Part shown: positions 27,126 through 36,983 of the stretch, in pieces
Layout of the letters: each line of letters begins with the position of its first letter
Numbering within the stretch: position 1 is the first letter of the stretch
NCBI GenBank assembly: GCA_020161775.1
Contig: JAIUOW010000008.1
Location: forward strand, 62,001-126,000
From: Pseudomonadota bacterium
GTDB taxonomy: Bacteria; Pseudomonadota; Gammaproteobacteria; Burkholderiales; Burkholderiaceae_C
Length of the DNA: 64,000 bases
Direction of reading: 5' to 3'
The notes under the pieces: generated by a model
Told to the model about the DNA's origin: nothing
The model's input: the letters and a program-made list of their open reading frames with translations, nothing else
Database searches by the model: none
Made by a program: the position numbers and the translations under genes

Positions 27126-28204
27126 GCCGCGATTTTACGGGCGGGGGTGTTTTGCTGCACCGCGCACTCGCGGCACAGGGCCAGCGCCAGCCGGTGCAGG
27201 GCCTGCCAGCCGTCGGTGGGCCAGCCGGGCGCCTTCAGACCCTTGACGATGCCATCCACCAGGTGGGCCGAATGCAGCAGGTTGTCGATGGCCACCGGCG
27301 TCAGGCGCGGCAGCACGCGCTCGAACAGGCGCTCCTTCACGCCCCATACGCGCTGCTCGCGCAGCGCCATGGGCAGCGGGCGGCCTGCCGTCACGGCGTC
27401 TTTCACGCGCTTGAGCGCGCGGATGTCCTCTGCCAGTGTGTAGTGCACCAGCACCTCGGCCTCGCCCTCGGCCTGCAGGCCGTCCAGCATGCGCTGCACG
27501 CGCGCCGCCTGGCCCGCGAGAACGGCTTCGGACAGCTTGAACACGTCATAGCGCGCTACATTGAGCACAGCGCTTTCCACCTGCTCAAAGCCCAACTCCC
27601 CCTCGGGAAACAGCAGCGCGAGCTTCTGGATCTCCTGGTGGGCCGCCAGCAGGTTGCCCTCCACCCGGTCGGCAAAAAATTGCAGCGCGCGCTGGCCATC
27701 GTCGCCCGGCGCCACGCGCTGGCCCTGGCGCGCCAGGCGCTGCGCGATCCATTGCGGCAGCGCGGCGCGCTCCACCGGGTCCACCTGGATGGTCACGCCA
27801 AAGCTCTCCAGCGCGCCGAACCAGGCGCCGCTGCGGGTCATCTTGTCCAGCCGCGGCAGGATGACGAGCGTGAGCGTGGAATCATTGCCCTGCGAGCTTT
27901 CAGCCAGCTGCTGCAGCGCGGGGCTGCCTTCCTTGCCGGGCTTGCCCGAGGGGATGCGGATTTCCACCACCTGCCTGTCGGCAAACAGGCTCAGGCTGCC
28001 GCCTGCGGCCAGCACCTCGCTCCAGTCAAAGTGGGCGCCGGCCACCGTGTGCACCGTGCGCTCGGTGTAGCCCTGCGCGCGCGCCACCGCGCGAATGGCG
28101 TCTGCCGCCTCCTGGATCAGCAGCGGTTCGTCGCCGTGCAGCGTGTACAGCGGCTTCAAGCCGCGTTGCAGGTGCTGGCTGAGCTGGGCGGCGGCGAGCT
28201 GCAT
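27122..28204 (-). CDS. holA: DNA polymerase III subunit delta
   Basis: A 360-residue clamp-loader subunit that opens the beta sliding clamp. The start [20 protein letters not shown] and [20 protein letters not shown] are typical, and length is normal (E. coli 343). It begins 13 nt after lptE, the conserved order in proteobacteria, and overlaps proA at its stop. Confidence 0.94.
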   Translation of the reverse strand: MQLAAAQLSQHLQRGLKPLYTLHGDEPLLIQEAADAIRAVARAQGYTERTVHTVAGAHFDWSEVLAAGGSLSLFADRQVVEIRIPSGKPGKEGSPALQQLAESSQGNDSTLTLVILPRLDKMTRSGAWFGALESFGVTIQVDPVERAALPQWIAQRLARQGQRVAPGDDGQRALQFFADRVEGNLLAAHQEIQKLALLFPEGELGFEQVESAVLNVARYDVFKLSEAVLAGQAARVQRMLDGLQAEGEAEVLVHYTLAEDIRALKRVKDAVTAGRPLPMALREQRVWGVKERLFERVLPRLTPVAIDNLLHSAHLVDGIVKGLKAPGWPTDGWQALHRLALALCRECAVQQNTPARKIAA

Positions 28205-28217
28205 GGCTGGGCTTCGG

Positions 28218-28787
28218 CTACAGGCTCTTGACGGCCGCCAGGCGGCGCATGAGCTGCTGCACGATATCGGACTGCATGTCGCGGTACAGCAGGGCCTCTT
28301 CGGCCTCCTTGGCCAGCACGGCCGATTCGCTGAAGCTGATGTCGCGCTGCTGCAGGATCTCGGTCGCCGGGATCAGCTCCTTGCCGTCGCGGCTGCGCAA
28401 GCGGAACTGGAAGCGGATGCGCAGCTGGAACTCGCGCACCTGGCCCGATGCATTCAGGCCGACCACCACCTTTTCGCGCTGCTCCTGCAGCACGTCCAGC
28501 AGCACCTGCGCCGTGTTGATCTGGGCGGCGGGCACCACGCGCACGGCGTCGCTGGCTGAGATGGTGCGCTTGAGCTCGTTGCCCAGCTGGGAGCTGTCAG
28601 CCGTGCCGATGTAGAGGGTATCGAACGCGAAATCCGGCGCTCGGCGCAGCTGGAAGCCGCAGGCGGACAACGCAAGCAACACACAGAGTGCCAGCACCAG
28701 TGCCACCGCGGAACCGGCTTTGCCGGGCCGTTGGTGGCGCCCCCTGGAGGGAGAGGCGCCAAAGGCGCTTCGGGGGTGGGCGTTCAT
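28218..28787 (-). CDS. lptE: LPS-assembly lipoprotein LptE with repeat-derived N-terminal leader
   Basis: A 189-residue outer-membrane lipoprotein that plugs the LptD barrel and helps insert lipopolysaccharide. The hydrophobic run [16 protein letters not shown] ends in the lipobox Cys and is followed by [18 protein letters not shown]. Residues about 3-30, before and into the signal sequence, are encoded by a family A repeat (28700-28780), giving [18 protein letters not shown]. The ATG at 28787 overlaps the leuS stop (ATGA). An internal GTG at the start of VALVLAL would remove the leader but leave no positive n-region, so the ATG is preferred. The same repeat-encoded peptide is the tail of ExbB at 31.9 kb. 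Confidence 0.9.
   Translation of the reverse strand: MNAHPRSAFGASPSRGRHQRPGKAGSAVALVLALCVLLALSACGFQLRRAPDFAFDTLYIGTADSSQLGNELKRTISASDAVRVVPAAQINTAQVLLDVLQEQREKVVVGLNASGQVREFQLRIRFQFRLRSRDGKELIPATEILQQRDISFSESAVLAKEAEEALLYRDMQSDIVQQLMRRLAAVKSL
28700..28780 (+). repeat. GC-rich palindromic repeat, family A copy 2 (inside lptE)
   Basis: About 80 bp, GCCACCGCGGAACCGGCTTT to GGCGCCAAAGGCGCTTCGG plus G-run. It lies wholly inside the lptE reading frame and encodes its N-terminal leader. Confidence 0.85.
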
Positions 28788-31402
28788 ATCACCACGTTGA
28801 CCAGGCGTCCGGGCACCACGATCACCTTCTTGGGCGCGGCACCATCGGCCTGCTTGATGAACGCCTCGCTGGCCAGGGCAATCTGCTCGATCAGCGCCTT
28901 GTCGGCCGCCGCCGGCACATGGATCGCGCCGCGCAGCTTGCCGTTGACCTGCAGCATGAGCTCGATCTCGTCCTGCTTGAGCGCGTCTTCATCCACCTTT
29001 GGCCAGGGAGCATCCAGCAGGTCGCCATGCTGGGCGGCATATCCCAGCGCCTGCCAGAGTTCGTGCGCAATGTGCGGCGTCACCGGGTACAGCGCGCGCA
29101 GCAGGATGCCAAAGCCCTCGCGCACCGCGGCGGCGTCGCCGGGTGCATTGCCCTTGAAGCCTTCCAGTGCGTTCAGCAGCTTCATGGCGCCGGACACCAC
29201 CGTGTTGTATTGCATGCGCTGGTAGTCGTAGTCCACCTGCCGGAGCACGGTGTGGATCTCCAGGCGCAGTGCCTTGGCTTCCTTGCCGAAAGCAGCCTTG
29301 GCATCGGCGGCGGCGCCAACCTTGACGCCGAAGTTCCAGACCCGGCGCAGGAAGCGGTAGCTGCCCTCCACCGCCGAATCGTTCCATTCCAGCGTGGCCT
29401 CGGGCGGTGCGGTGAACATGGTGTACAGCCGCGCGGTGTCGGCGCCGTACTTTTCAATCAGGTCCTGCGGGTCCACGCCGTTGTTCTTGCTCTTGCTCAT
29501 GGTGCCCACGCCTTCGTAGGTCACCAGCGATCCGTCGCTCTTGAGCTTTGCACCCGTCACCTTGCCATGCTCGTCGTGGATGTCTTCCACGTCGGTGGGC
29601 CAGAAATACTCGATGCCGCCCTTGTCGCCCTTGCGCGAATAGATGTGGTTGAGCACCATGCCCTGCGTCAGCAGCTTGGTGAAGGGTTCATCAATCTTCA
29701 CCAGCCCCAGGTCGCGCATGACCTTGGTCCAGAAGCGTGCGTACAGCAGGTGCAGGATGGCGTGCTCGATGCCGCCGATGTACTGGTCCATCGGCATCCA
29801 GTAATTGGCGCCTTCAGCCACCATGGCCTGGTCGTTGGTTGGGTCGCAGTACCGCATGAAGTACCAGGAGCTGTCCACGAAGGTGTCCATGGTGTCGGTT
29901 TCGCGCCGCGCGGGCTTGCCGCACACGGGGCAGGTCACACCCGCGTGGAAGCCTTCGTGCTTGATCAGCGGATTGCCTGAGCCATCGGGCACGCAGTCCT
30001 GCGGCAGCACCACGGGCAGGTCCTTTTCGGGCACGGGCACGGCGCCATGCTCGGCGCAGTGGATGATCGGAATGGGCGTGCCCCAGTAGCGCTGGCGGCT
30101 CACGCCCCAGTCGCGCAGGCGCCAGGTGGTCTTTTTCTCGCCCAGGCCCAGCTGCTGCAACGCATGGGCGACGGCGTTCACTGCGTCCTTGTAGCCAAAG
30201 CCGCTGTAGATGTCGGAGTTGATGGTGACGCCGCGCTGCTTGTCGCCATACCAGTCCTGCCAGCGGTCGTAGTCGTAGTGCTCGCCATCCACATGCACCA
30301 CCTGCAGGATGTCGATGCCGTACTTCTTTGCGAATTCAAAGTCGCGTTCATCATGCGCGGGCACGCCCATGACGGCACCGTCGCCATAGCTCATGAGCAC
30401 ATAGTTGCCCACCCACACCTGCACCGGCAGGCGCGTCAGCGGGTGCGTGACCGTCAGGCCGGTGGGCATGCCCACCTTTTCACGCAGCGCGAGTTCAGCC
30501 TCGGTCGTGCCGCCCTTCTTGCATTCTTCAATGAAGGCGGCCAGCTTGGGGTTGGTGGCCGCGGCATGCGCAGCCAGCGGGTGTTCTGGCGCCACGGCGC
30601 AGAACGTCACACCCATGATGGTGTCCGCGCGGGTGGTGAAGACGTACATCTTGCCGTCACCGATCAGCGCGCCCGAGCCATCGCGGATGTCATGCGTGAA
30701 CGCAAAGCGCACGCCTTCGCTCTTGCCGATCCAGTTTTCCTGCATGAGCTTCACGCGCTCGGGCCAGCCGGGCAGCTGGCTTTGCACATGGTCCAGCAGT
30801 TCACCCGCGTAGTCGGTGATCTTGAGGTAGTAGCCGGGAATCTCGCGCTTTTCGACCACCGCGCCGGTGCGCCAGCCCTTGCCGTCAATCACCTGCTCGT
30901 TGGCCAGCACGGTCTGGTCCACCGGATCCCAGTTGACGACCTGGGTCTTGCGGTAGGCAATGCCCTTTTCCAGCATCTTCAGGAACAGCCACTGGTTCCA
31001 TTTGTAGTAGCTCGGATCACAGGTGGCGACCTCGCGGCTCCAGTCGATGGCCAGCCCCATCGCCTGCATCTGCTTTTTCATGTAGGCGATGTTCTCGTAC
31101 GTCCACTTCGCGGGCGGTACGCCGTTCTTCAGCGCCGCGTTCTCCGCCGGCAGGCCAAAGGCGTCCCAGCCCATGGGCATCAGCACGTTATAGCCGTTCA
31201 TGCGCAGGTAGCGCGTGAGCATGTCGTTGATGGTGTAGTTGCGCACATGGCCCATGTGCAGCTTGCCGCTGGGGTACGGCAGCATGGAACAGGCATAGAA
31301 CTTCTTCTTGCCCGCGTCTTCGGTCACGCGGTAGGCGTCACGCGCGGTCCAGTGGGCGTGCGCGTCGCGCTCCACCTCGGTGTGGTTGTACTTTTCTTGC
31401 AT
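28784..31402 (-). CDS. leuS: Leucyl-tRNA synthetase
   Basis: An 872-residue class I aminoacyl-tRNA synthetase (E. coli 860). The HIGH motif reads HMGH in [14 protein letters not shown] and the KMSKS motif reads MSKS in [15 protein letters not shown]. The CP1 editing domain is present ([14 protein letters not shown]). The ATG at 31402 begins the canonical [11 protein letters not shown]; the 31 upstream codons are not conserved. It lies between exbD and lptE in the long minus-strand run. Confidence 0.97.
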   Translation of the reverse strand: MQEKYNHTEVERDAHAHWTARDAYRVTEDAGKKKFYACSMLPYPSGKLHMGHVRNYTINDMLTRYLRMNGYNVLMPMGWDAFGLPAENAALKNGVPPAKWTYENIAYMKKQMQAMGLAIDWSREVATCDPSYYKWNQWLFLKMLEKGIAYRKTQVVNWDPVDQTVLANEQVIDGKGWRTGAVVEKREIPGYYLKITDYAGELLDHVQSQLPGWPERVKLMQENWIGKSEGVRFAFTHDIRDGSGALIGDGKMYVFTTRADTIMGVTFCAVAPEHPLAAHAAATNPKLAAFIEECKKGGTTEAELALREKVGMPTGLTVTHPLTRLPVQVWVGNYVLMSYGDGAVMGVPAHDERDFEFAKKYGIDILQVVHVDGEHYDYDRWQDWYGDKQRGVTINSDIYSGFGYKDAVNAVAHALQQLGLGEKKTTWRLRDWGVSRQRYWGTPIPIIHCAEHGAVPVPEKDLPVVLPQDCVPDGSGNPLIKHEGFHAGVTCPVCGKPARRETDTMDTFVDSSWYFMRYCDPTNDQAMVAEGANYWMPMDQYIGGIEHAILHLLYARFWTKVMRDLGLVKIDEPFTKLLTQGMVLNHIYSRKGDKGGIEYFWPTDVEDIHDEHGKVTGAKLKSDGSLVTYEGVGTMSKSKNNGVDPQDLIEKYGADTARLYTMFTAPPEATLEWNDSAVEGSYRFLRRVWNFGVKVGAAADAKAAFGKEAKALRLEIHTVLRQVDYDYQRMQYNTVVSGAMKLLNALEGFKGNAPGDAAAVREGFGILLRALYPVTPHIAHELWQALGYAAQHGDLLDAPWPKVDEDALKQDEIELMLQVNGKLRGAIHVPAAADKALIEQIALASEAFIKQADGAAPKKVIVVPGRLVNVVI

Positions 31403-31472
31403 GAATGGGCTTGTCGCAAAGGGTTTGCGGCCCGGGGGGCCGCAGTGCAGGGATTTTAGGCGCTGGGGCCGC

Positions 31473-31907
31473 TCAGCGCGCCGCCGCCGGCGCACCGGGC
31501 TGCTCGGCCACGAAACCGATGCGGTTCAGCCCTGCTTTTTGAGCCGCCCCCATGACCTGGACCACCTGGCCGTAGGGCACGGCACGGTCGGCGCGCAGCT
31601 GCACCTCGGTGTCCGGGTTGCGCGCGGCGGCCTCCTGCAGGCCCTGGGCCAGCTGGTCTGGCGTCACGGGCCGTTCGTCCAGGAACACCTGGCCTGCGGG
31701 GTCGATGGACAGGGTGACGAATTTCGGCGCTTCGCTGGCGGTGGCGGCGTCTGTTTTGGGCAGGTCAAGCCGGATCGAGCTGGCCAGCAACGGCGCAGTG
31801 ATGATGAAGATCACCACCAGCACCAGCATCACGTCCACCAGCGGCGTGACGTTGATCTCGCTCATGGGCTGGTGCCCGGGGGTGCGTTCGAGGCGGCCGA
31901 AAGCCAC
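31473..31907 (-). CDS. ExbD/TolR biopolymer transport protein
   Basis: A 144-residue inner-membrane protein with one N-terminal membrane segment and the proton-path Asp in [20 protein letters not shown]. The periplasmic domain ends in [12 protein letters not shown]. With ExbB encoded just upstream it forms the proton-driven motor that energises TonB or Tol. The start is taken as the GTG at 31907, one nt after the exbB stop; an ATG at 31925 overlapping exbB is an alternative. Lying in the dapB-exbB-exbD-leuS run rather than near pal/tolB, it could be either ExbD or TolR in function. Confidence 0.87.
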   Translation of the reverse strand: MAFGRLERTPGHQPMSEINVTPLVDVMLVLVVIFIITAPLLASSIRLDLPKTDAATASEAPKFVTLSIDPAGQVFLDERPVTPDQLAQGLQEAAARNPDTEVQLRADRAVPYGQVVQVMGAAQKAGLNRIGFVAEQPGAPAAAR

Positions 31908-31908
31908 G

Positions 31909-32637
31909 TCAGTCCCGGTCTTCATCAGCGGCCACCGCAGATCCGGCTTCGCCGGGCTGCTGGAGGCGCCCCCTTGAGGGGGGAGCGCCGAAGGCGCTTC
32001 GGGGGGGAGCCAACAATTCTCTAAGATCGCGGGCGAATCCCTCAAGGTCCGCCTCGATGCGGCCGATGCGTCTGCCAAACACGTTGTAGGCCAGCACAGC
32101 GGGGATCGCCACGGCCAGGCCCGCCGCCGTCATGATCAGTGCCTCGCCGACCGGGCCGGACACCTTGTCGATCGAAATCTGCCCCGCGCCGGCGATGCCC
32201 GTCAGCGCATGGTAGATGCCCCAGACGGTGCCCAGGAGGCCCACGAACGGCGCCGTCGAGCCGACGGTCGCCAGCAGCACCTGGCCGAACTGCAGTTTGT
32301 CCAGCACGCGATGCAGCGCATCGCGCAGGACGCGGGTGAGTTGCTGTGAACGGTCACCGGCAGCGGCCAGCGTGCCCGCGCCATCCGCGCCGGCGGCGTC
32401 GATCAGCGGCAGCACCAGCGCTTCACGGTCAAACGCCGCTACGCGATCGCGCGCATCGCCAAGAGTGGGGGCCTGCCAGAACGCGGCCGTGGCACGGCCC
32501 ACATCACGGCCGGCACGCTGCAGCAGCCAGGCCTTCCACAAAATGACGACCCAGCTGGCCACGGACATCGCCAGCAGCGCCAGCGCCACGCCTCGCGTGA
32601 GCGCATCGCCCTGGGAAAAGATGTCGGTCCAGCGCAT
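31909..32637 (-). CDS. ExbB/TolQ proton-channel protein with repeat-derived C-terminal tail
   Basis: A 242-residue MotA/TolQ/ExbB family protein with three membrane segments: near residues 15-35, then TVGSTAPFVGLLGTVWGIYH and the third around ALIMTAAGLAVAIPAVLAYN. The normal end is LEGFARDLRELL. After that, residues about 210-236 (PRSAFGAPPSRGRLQQPG and on) are encoded by a family A repeat and match the leader of LptE in the same frame. The ATG at 32637 starts MRWTDIFSQGDAL, 4 nt after dapB. Confidence 0.9.
   Translation of the reverse strand: MRWTDIFSQGDALTRGVALALLAMSVASWVVILWKAWLLQRAGRDVGRATAAFWQAPTLGDARDRVAAFDREALVLPLIDAAGADGAGTLAAAGDRSQQLTRVLRDALHRVLDKLQFGQVLLATVGSTAPFVGLLGTVWGIYHALTGIAGAGQISIDKVSGPVGEALIMTAAGLAVAIPAVLAYNVFGRRIGRIEADLEGFARDLRELLAPPRSAFGAPPSRGRLQQPGEAGSAVAADEDRD
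31930..32008 (+). repeat. GC-rich palindromic repeat, family A copy 3 (inside exbB)
   Basis: About 79 bp, GCCACCGCAGATCCGGCTTC to GCGCCGAAGGCGCTTCGG plus G-run. It is translated as the C-terminal tail of ExbB and shares its frame with copy 2 in lptE. Confidence 0.85.
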
Positions 32638-32641
32638 GGCC

Positions 32642-33499
32642 TCAGGCCGGCGCGCCGTCGCGCAGTCCCAGCACGTCAAACATGTCGAACAGGCCGTTGC
32701 GCCGCCCCGCCAGGAAGCGAACCGCGCGCAGGCTGCCCTGGGCGTAGGTGGCGCGGCTGGACGATTTGTGCGTGATCTCGATGCGCTCACCCGTTCCGGC
32801 AAACAGCACGGTGTGGTCGCCCACGATGTCGCCGCCGCGGATGGTGGCAAAACCGATGGACGACGGATCGCGTTCGCCGGTAACGCCTTCGCGTGCGTAC
32901 ACGGCGCAGTCTTTCAGGTCGCGGCCCAACGCGCCGGCAATGACCTCGCCCATCTTGAGCGCGGTGCCTGACGGTGCATCGACCTTGTGGCGGTGGTGAG
33001 CCTCGATGATTTCAATGTCGTAACCCGTGGACATCGCCCTGGCGGCCATCTCCAGCAGCTTGAGCGTGACGTTCACGCCCACGCTCATGTTGGGCGCCAT
33101 CATGATGGGGATGTCGGCGGCGGCGGCGGCAATGTCGGCCTTTTGCGCGTCGCTGAAGCCGGTAGTGCCAATGACCAGGCCCACGCCCAGCTCGCGGCAT
33201 ACACGCAGGTGGGCCAGCGTGCCTTCCGGGCGGGTGAAATCGATCAGCACCTGGGCATTCTGGAGGCCCACATGCAGGTCAGCCGTCACAGCCACGCCGC
33301 TGGCGTGGCCCAGGAAGGCGCAGGCGTCCTGCCCGATGGCGGGGCTGGCGGCCACGTCCAGCGCACCAGCCAATGTGCAGTCCGGGGCGGCGTGGATGGC
33401 CTCGATCAGCATATGCCCCATGCGGCCCGAGGCGCCTGCCACGGCGACTCTGTGGGATACCGCGCCGGCCACGGCGGCCGCGTGCAGCCCGGTGCTCAT
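32642..33499 (-). CDS. dapB: 4-hydroxy-tetrahydrodipicolinate reductase
   Basis: A 285-residue lysine/diaminopimelate-pathway enzyme. The nucleotide-binding start is [20 protein letters not shown]; the catalytic segment is [20 protein letters not shown] with the His pair and Lys. About 15 extra residues precede the Rossmann fold. The ATG overlaps the bamE stop (ATGA). Confidence 0.96.
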   Translation of the reverse strand: MSTGLHAAAVAGAVSHRVAVAGASGRMGHMLIEAIHAAPDCTLAGALDVAASPAIGQDACAFLGHASGVAVTADLHVGLQNAQVLIDFTRPEGTLAHLRVCRELGVGLVIGTTGFSDAQKADIAAAAADIPIMMAPNMSVGVNVTLKLLEMAARAMSTGYDIEIIEAHHRHKVDAPSGTALKMGEVIAGALGRDLKDCAVYAREGVTGERDPSSIGFATIRGGDIVGDHTVLFAGTGERIEITHKSSSRATYAQGSLRAVRFLAGRRNGLFDMFDVLGLRDGAPA

Positions 33500-34047
33500 C
33501 GGGCTGGCGCTTCGAGTGGAGGGTAGGTGGCGGGCACGGGCGCCATCACCACAGGCTCGGCCGCCGCAGGCGCCGGAGACTTCTCGGCAAAGGCCTTGAG
33601 GGTCTGCTCGGATGCTTCCAGAACCGGCACCTTGCCGGCCTTGCGGCGGTTGTCCAGGCGGGCGACGAATTCAGCCTCGCTGGGCATGGCATCGCCCTCA
33701 AAGCGCTCCAGTGCATCACCCTTGAAGAACACGGCCAGCTTGCGCAGCTGGGGCTCAGCGCCCTGGCGCTTGAGCGTGAACACATAGTCCCAGCGGTCAG
33801 CGTGGAATACGCTGGTCAGCAGCGAAGTGCCCAGGATGTCACGCACCTGCAGGCGCGTCATGCCGGGCTTGAGCGCATCGACCTGCTCGCGGGACACGAA
33901 GTTGCCCTGCACGACTTCGACCTTGTAAGGCGCCAGGCTGCCCGCGAAGTTGCGGGTCATGCCATCGAAGCTGCCGCAACCGGCCAGCACGGCACAAGCC
34001 ACGGCGGTCACGCCCAGGCAAGTCCAGCGAAAGGAGATAGCAGACAT
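33496..34047 (-). CDS. bamE: Outer-membrane assembly lipoprotein BamE (OmlA)
   Basis: A 183-residue SmpA/OmlA lipoprotein of the beta-barrel assembly (BAM) complex. The signal peptide ends [12 protein letters not shown] (lipobox LAGC), and the conserved core is [20 protein letters not shown] and [21 protein letters not shown] Pro/Ala-rich tail follows. The ATG at 34047 is only 16 nt from the 3' end of the group II intron, and the 16-nt exon has no Shine-Dalgarno. Divergent bamE-fur is the usual order in Burkholderiales, so the intron has split this pair. Confidence 0.93.
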   Translation of the reverse strand: MSAISFRWTCLGVTAVACAVLAGCGSFDGMTRNFAGSLAPYKVEVVQGNFVSREQVDALKPGMTRLQVRDILGTSLLTSVFHADRWDYVFTLKRQGAEPQLRKLAVFFKGDALERFEGDAMPSEAEFVARLDNRRKAGKVPVLEASEQTLKAFAEKSPAPAAAEPVVMAPVPATYPPLEAPAR

Positions 34048-34107
34048 GGCGTGAGTGGTAGCGATAGGAGGGTAGGAACAGGTCATTGCTGACCCATTCC
34101 CCCCTAA

Positions 34108-34141
34108 GAACCGGACTTGCGACTTTCACCGCATCCGGCTC
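34108..34141 (-). ncRNA. Group II intron domain V
   Basis: A 34-nt hairpin on the minus strand: GAGCCGGATGCGGT, a GAAA turn, then GTCGCAAGTCCGGTTC. Length, the paired ends (GAGCCGGA with TCCGGTTC) and the terminal GAAA loop match domain V, the catalytic core of group II ribozymes. Domain VI follows at 34064-34107. Confidence 0.88.
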
Positions 34142-34233
34142 AAGCACAACAGGACGCCATCCGAGGGAGTAGACCAACAACTTGGCCTATTCTAACGACC
34201 AAAACTCCCCATTTTGGCGTCTTTCGAAGCCCC

Positions 34234-35931
34234 TTACGGGGCCGGCTTCACCACAGTCAACCGTTTGACGTGCAGCTTGTTATGACAGACCGGATGCATA
34301 AGCACCCGGTTGGACAGCGAGTCGGGCCCGCCATCCACCCTACGGACAATATGGTGGTCGTGCCACCCAGTCTCCTGGGTAATGGCCGTACCGCATAGCG
34401 CGCAGTTCCCCGATTGGGATTTGTACAGACTGGTCAGTTCCTTGCGGTAGCTAATGCTTTTCAGCATCTGTTTCCCGCGACGATCCTCCCCGTACAACTC
34501 CCATTTCGGATCGAAAGGGTTGTAGTCCCCCTTGATCTTCACATGTCGGGCAATGGCCGTATCTGCAAGCAGATTCAGCCGAACCGATTGCCATGTTCCA
34601 TCGTCCGCTTGTCGGGCAGCGGCAAACTCGGATCGGCCCTCAAGATGTTTCCAGTATTTCTGGAAGCACCACATCGGGCTTTTCTTCGGATGCCGTCGCC
34701 GCGCCCAGCGCGTCAGCCGCCAATGAATCAGCGAATCCAACTTGCTGAACGTTTCCTTCGCGACCACCGGTTGGTGGTACTGAGCCCAACCCCGAAGAAT
34801 CGGATTCAGTTTCTCTATTAGGACAACCTGTTTAACCATCAGGTGACTCTTGATGACCTCCGCCACCTTGTCGTAGAGCGCTTTCGCGTTCTTGCGACTC
34901 GGCTTGATGAGCAGCGTGCCTCCGTATTTGCGGAAGTTCCACCCCAGAAAGTCAAATCCCTTTTCAATGTGCGTGACTCGCGTCTTCTCCGGCGATAGTC
35001 GTAAACCTCGTTGTGCAAGGAATTCTTCTATCCACGGCCGCACTTCGGTCTCCAACACCTCCTTGGAGATGCCAGTGATCACAAAGTCGTCGGCGTACCG
35101 GATCACATTGATCTTGAGCTTCTCGGCCTTCATCTTTCCCAGCTTGGCACCGAGGTGCGTCAGCAGTTCCGATTCCAGCCCATTCAAAGTCACATTCGCC
35201 AGTGTTGGCGAAATGATGCCGCCTTGCGGCGTCCCTTCTTCAGTCGGCGTCAGCTGGCCCTTGTGGACCACTCCCGCCTTCAACCATCGTTTCAGGATCG
35301 TCTTGTTCATTCGAACGCGACTTACCAGCCATTCATGATTGATGTGGTCAAAGCAGCCTTGGATATCCGCCTCAAGTACCCATGGGGCCGAGGCCTTCTG
35401 GGACATGCACACGAATATCTGGCTCATGGCGTCCGCCGTCGAGCGATTTCTCCGAAACCCGTAGGAGTTCGGATCGCTCGTGGACTCGGCCACAGGCTCA
35501 AGACCAAGCAGGTGGAGTGCCTGCATAGCCCGGTCAAAAATGGTCGGTATTCCCAGTGGGCGTTCCTTCCCATTTGACTTGGGGATATAGACCCGCCGCA
35601 GCGGCTGCGGCCTATAACCTCTTTGCTGCCTCAACTTACCAACGGCCTTCCTTTTCAGGTCAGGCGTGTCCCAGAGCTCGCGATCGACTCCTGCCGTTCG
35701 CTTGCCTTGGTTTTCCGTCACTCGCCGCACTGCCAGTGCCCTGGCTGCAAACGAGTGGGTCAGCGACCGTTGCAGAGCTTTCACCCTGCGCCAATCGCAT
35801 TCCTGCGTAGCCTTCGCTATACGCTTCTGCGTCGTTCGCACGTTGCGCTCGACCACATGCCAATCGATGGCATGCCAGTCTTGCGGTTCGTGAGAGGACG
35901 CAGTTTCACCATTGCTGATGACTGTTCTCAT
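34234..35931 (-). CDS. ltrA: Group II intron reverse transcriptase/maturase with HNH endonuclease
   Basis: A 565-residue intron-encoded protein. The reverse-transcriptase domain has PKSNGKERPLGIPTIFDRAM, VLEADIQGCFDHINHEWL, GTPQGGIISPTLANVTLNGL and the catalytic YADD in INVIRYADDFVITGIS. The maturase X region follows (GFDFLGWNFRKYGGTLLIKP). The C-terminal HNH endonuclease has the Cys pair CALC and HDHHIVRRVDGGPDSLSNR. No frameshift or stop, so it should support splicing and retrohoming. The ATG at 35931 has AGAGGAAAG just upstream. Confidence 0.95.
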   Translation of the reverse strand: MRTVISNGETASSHEPQDWHAIDWHVVERNVRTTQKRIAKATQECDWRRVKALQRSLTHSFAARALAVRRVTENQGKRTAGVDRELWDTPDLKRKAVGKLRQQRGYRPQPLRRVYIPKSNGKERPLGIPTIFDRAMQALHLLGLEPVAESTSDPNSYGFRRNRSTADAMSQIFVCMSQKASAPWVLEADIQGCFDHINHEWLVSRVRMNKTILKRWLKAGVVHKGQLTPTEEGTPQGGIISPTLANVTLNGLESELLTHLGAKLGKMKAEKLKINVIRYADDFVITGISKEVLETEVRPWIEEFLAQRGLRLSPEKTRVTHIEKGFDFLGWNFRKYGGTLLIKPSRKNAKALYDKVAEVIKSHLMVKQVVLIEKLNPILRGWAQYHQPVVAKETFSKLDSLIHWRLTRWARRRHPKKSPMWCFQKYWKHLEGRSEFAAARQADDGTWQSVRLNLLADTAIARHVKIKGDYNPFDPKWELYGEDRRGKQMLKSISYRKELTSLYKSQSGNCALCGTAITQETGWHDHHIVRRVDGGPDSLSNRVLMHPVCHNKLHVKRLTVVKPAP

Positions 35932-36656
35932 GCTTTCCTCTTGGAAGTTAATCCGTCGAGGACGCACGTGTCCCCGAAGGGGCAAGTGCATCCCTTCGGG
36001 GCTTTCATGAACTCTTGCAGCCGTCTAACGACGATTGCACCGCGTGGAAGTTAGCGCGCTTTCGCGCCGGGGCAAATCTTGAACCCCTATGCCACCCATT
36101 ACAGGCAACCATTCGCTTTTTCCACAATCCCATACCCCCTCATCCGTCAGGTCGCCTTGCGGCTTCCCTGCCCGACGCACCGAGGTGCGCGGGCGGATGG
36201 TGGGGCTTACCACGTTCCCTGTCCTACCGACGTGAGGGTGTCCTCAACGTCTATCTGGTTAGGGTCTGCCTTTTCCGGGGCTGTCCTCTGACGACGTACT
36301 CCCACGATCAACGGGAGCAACCGACAACGTGCCTTTTGGCTATGGCCTAACAGCAGCTTTGGCCACTCAATGATCACCCGGATTCAAACAGCAGTTCAGT
36401 TATCTTACCCATTCAGAACTAGCCTCGCCCCTCAACCGCCGTGCTGCTGGCAGTATCCAACATGACCCTCCCGGGTTACTGTTGCCGCAAGTGCGGGGGT
36501 ACTTTGTCAGTTGGGCTTCACACAACCGCGTTACCGCAGATGCATGCCAACGTAGGCTACTGCTAGTCGTACAGCAGGTTTCGGCCCGACCCCAAGGGGA
36601 GAGCGGTCGAAACAAGGTAGGTCAGAGCTTTTCCGGCTCTGGATGACTATTCGCAC

Positions 36657-36983
36657 CGCGATGAACTACACAGGGGTAAACCCTTGTGCAGAAAACCGTG
36701 ATCTTCGTTGCCGAAGCACAACAGTTTTAGTTCAGGCGCGGTTATGTCACGGTCCAACCCAACGTAAATTTGGGCTTTTCCGTCATGTCCTCGGCGTTAC
36801 CGCTTTCGGACATTTTGAATAGATCAGGTCTTGCACCCGATGGAGACTGCTCTGTATGAGAGACAATCACCTCTTTTAATGACGCCACTAGGGCGAACCA
36901 AAGCGACTCGTGTCGCACTGATCGGCGCATTGTAGCGGCTGGATGGCGCGGGGCGGCCCCGCCGCGGCAGCAGAAAGACCGCC
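36657..36983. other. fur-bamE intergenic 5' exon, partly AT-rich, no recognised gene
   Basis: 327 nt between the intron 5' end and fur. Bases 36657 to about 36910 are much richer in A+T than the flanks and contain short dyads such as CCCAA-CGTAAATT-TGGG. A minus-strand open frame of 62 codons (36742-36930) reads MSESGNAEDMTEKPKFTLGW in its last third, but I recognise no family and see no ribosome-binding site. The last 70 nt before fur are GC-rich again. The promoters of fur and bamE should lie here. Confidence 0.5.

Larger units (their letters stand above)
34064..36656 (-). mobile_element. Group II intron (about 2.6 kb) between fur and bamE
   Basis: On the minus strand the element begins GTGCGAATAG (36656), matching the GUGYG 5' consensus. 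It has about 720 nt of ribozyme sequence, the maturase gene, domain V (34108-34141), a domain VI hairpin with GGTCA-GCAA-TGACC, and ends in CCTAT at 34064. A candidate EBS1 (CGCGGT, minus strand, 36525-36530) can pair with the last six exon bases (ATCGCG, 36657-36662, one G-U pair). Intact ends and an unbroken ORF suggest recent, active insertion. It lies in the leader of the bamE operon. Boundaries are by inspection; EBS1 is tentative. Confidence 0.87.

Noticed and set aside
36742-36930. 62-codon minus-strand open frame upstream of the intron
   Set aside because: No ribosome-binding site or known family, so it is described only within the AT-rich segment and not called as a gene.
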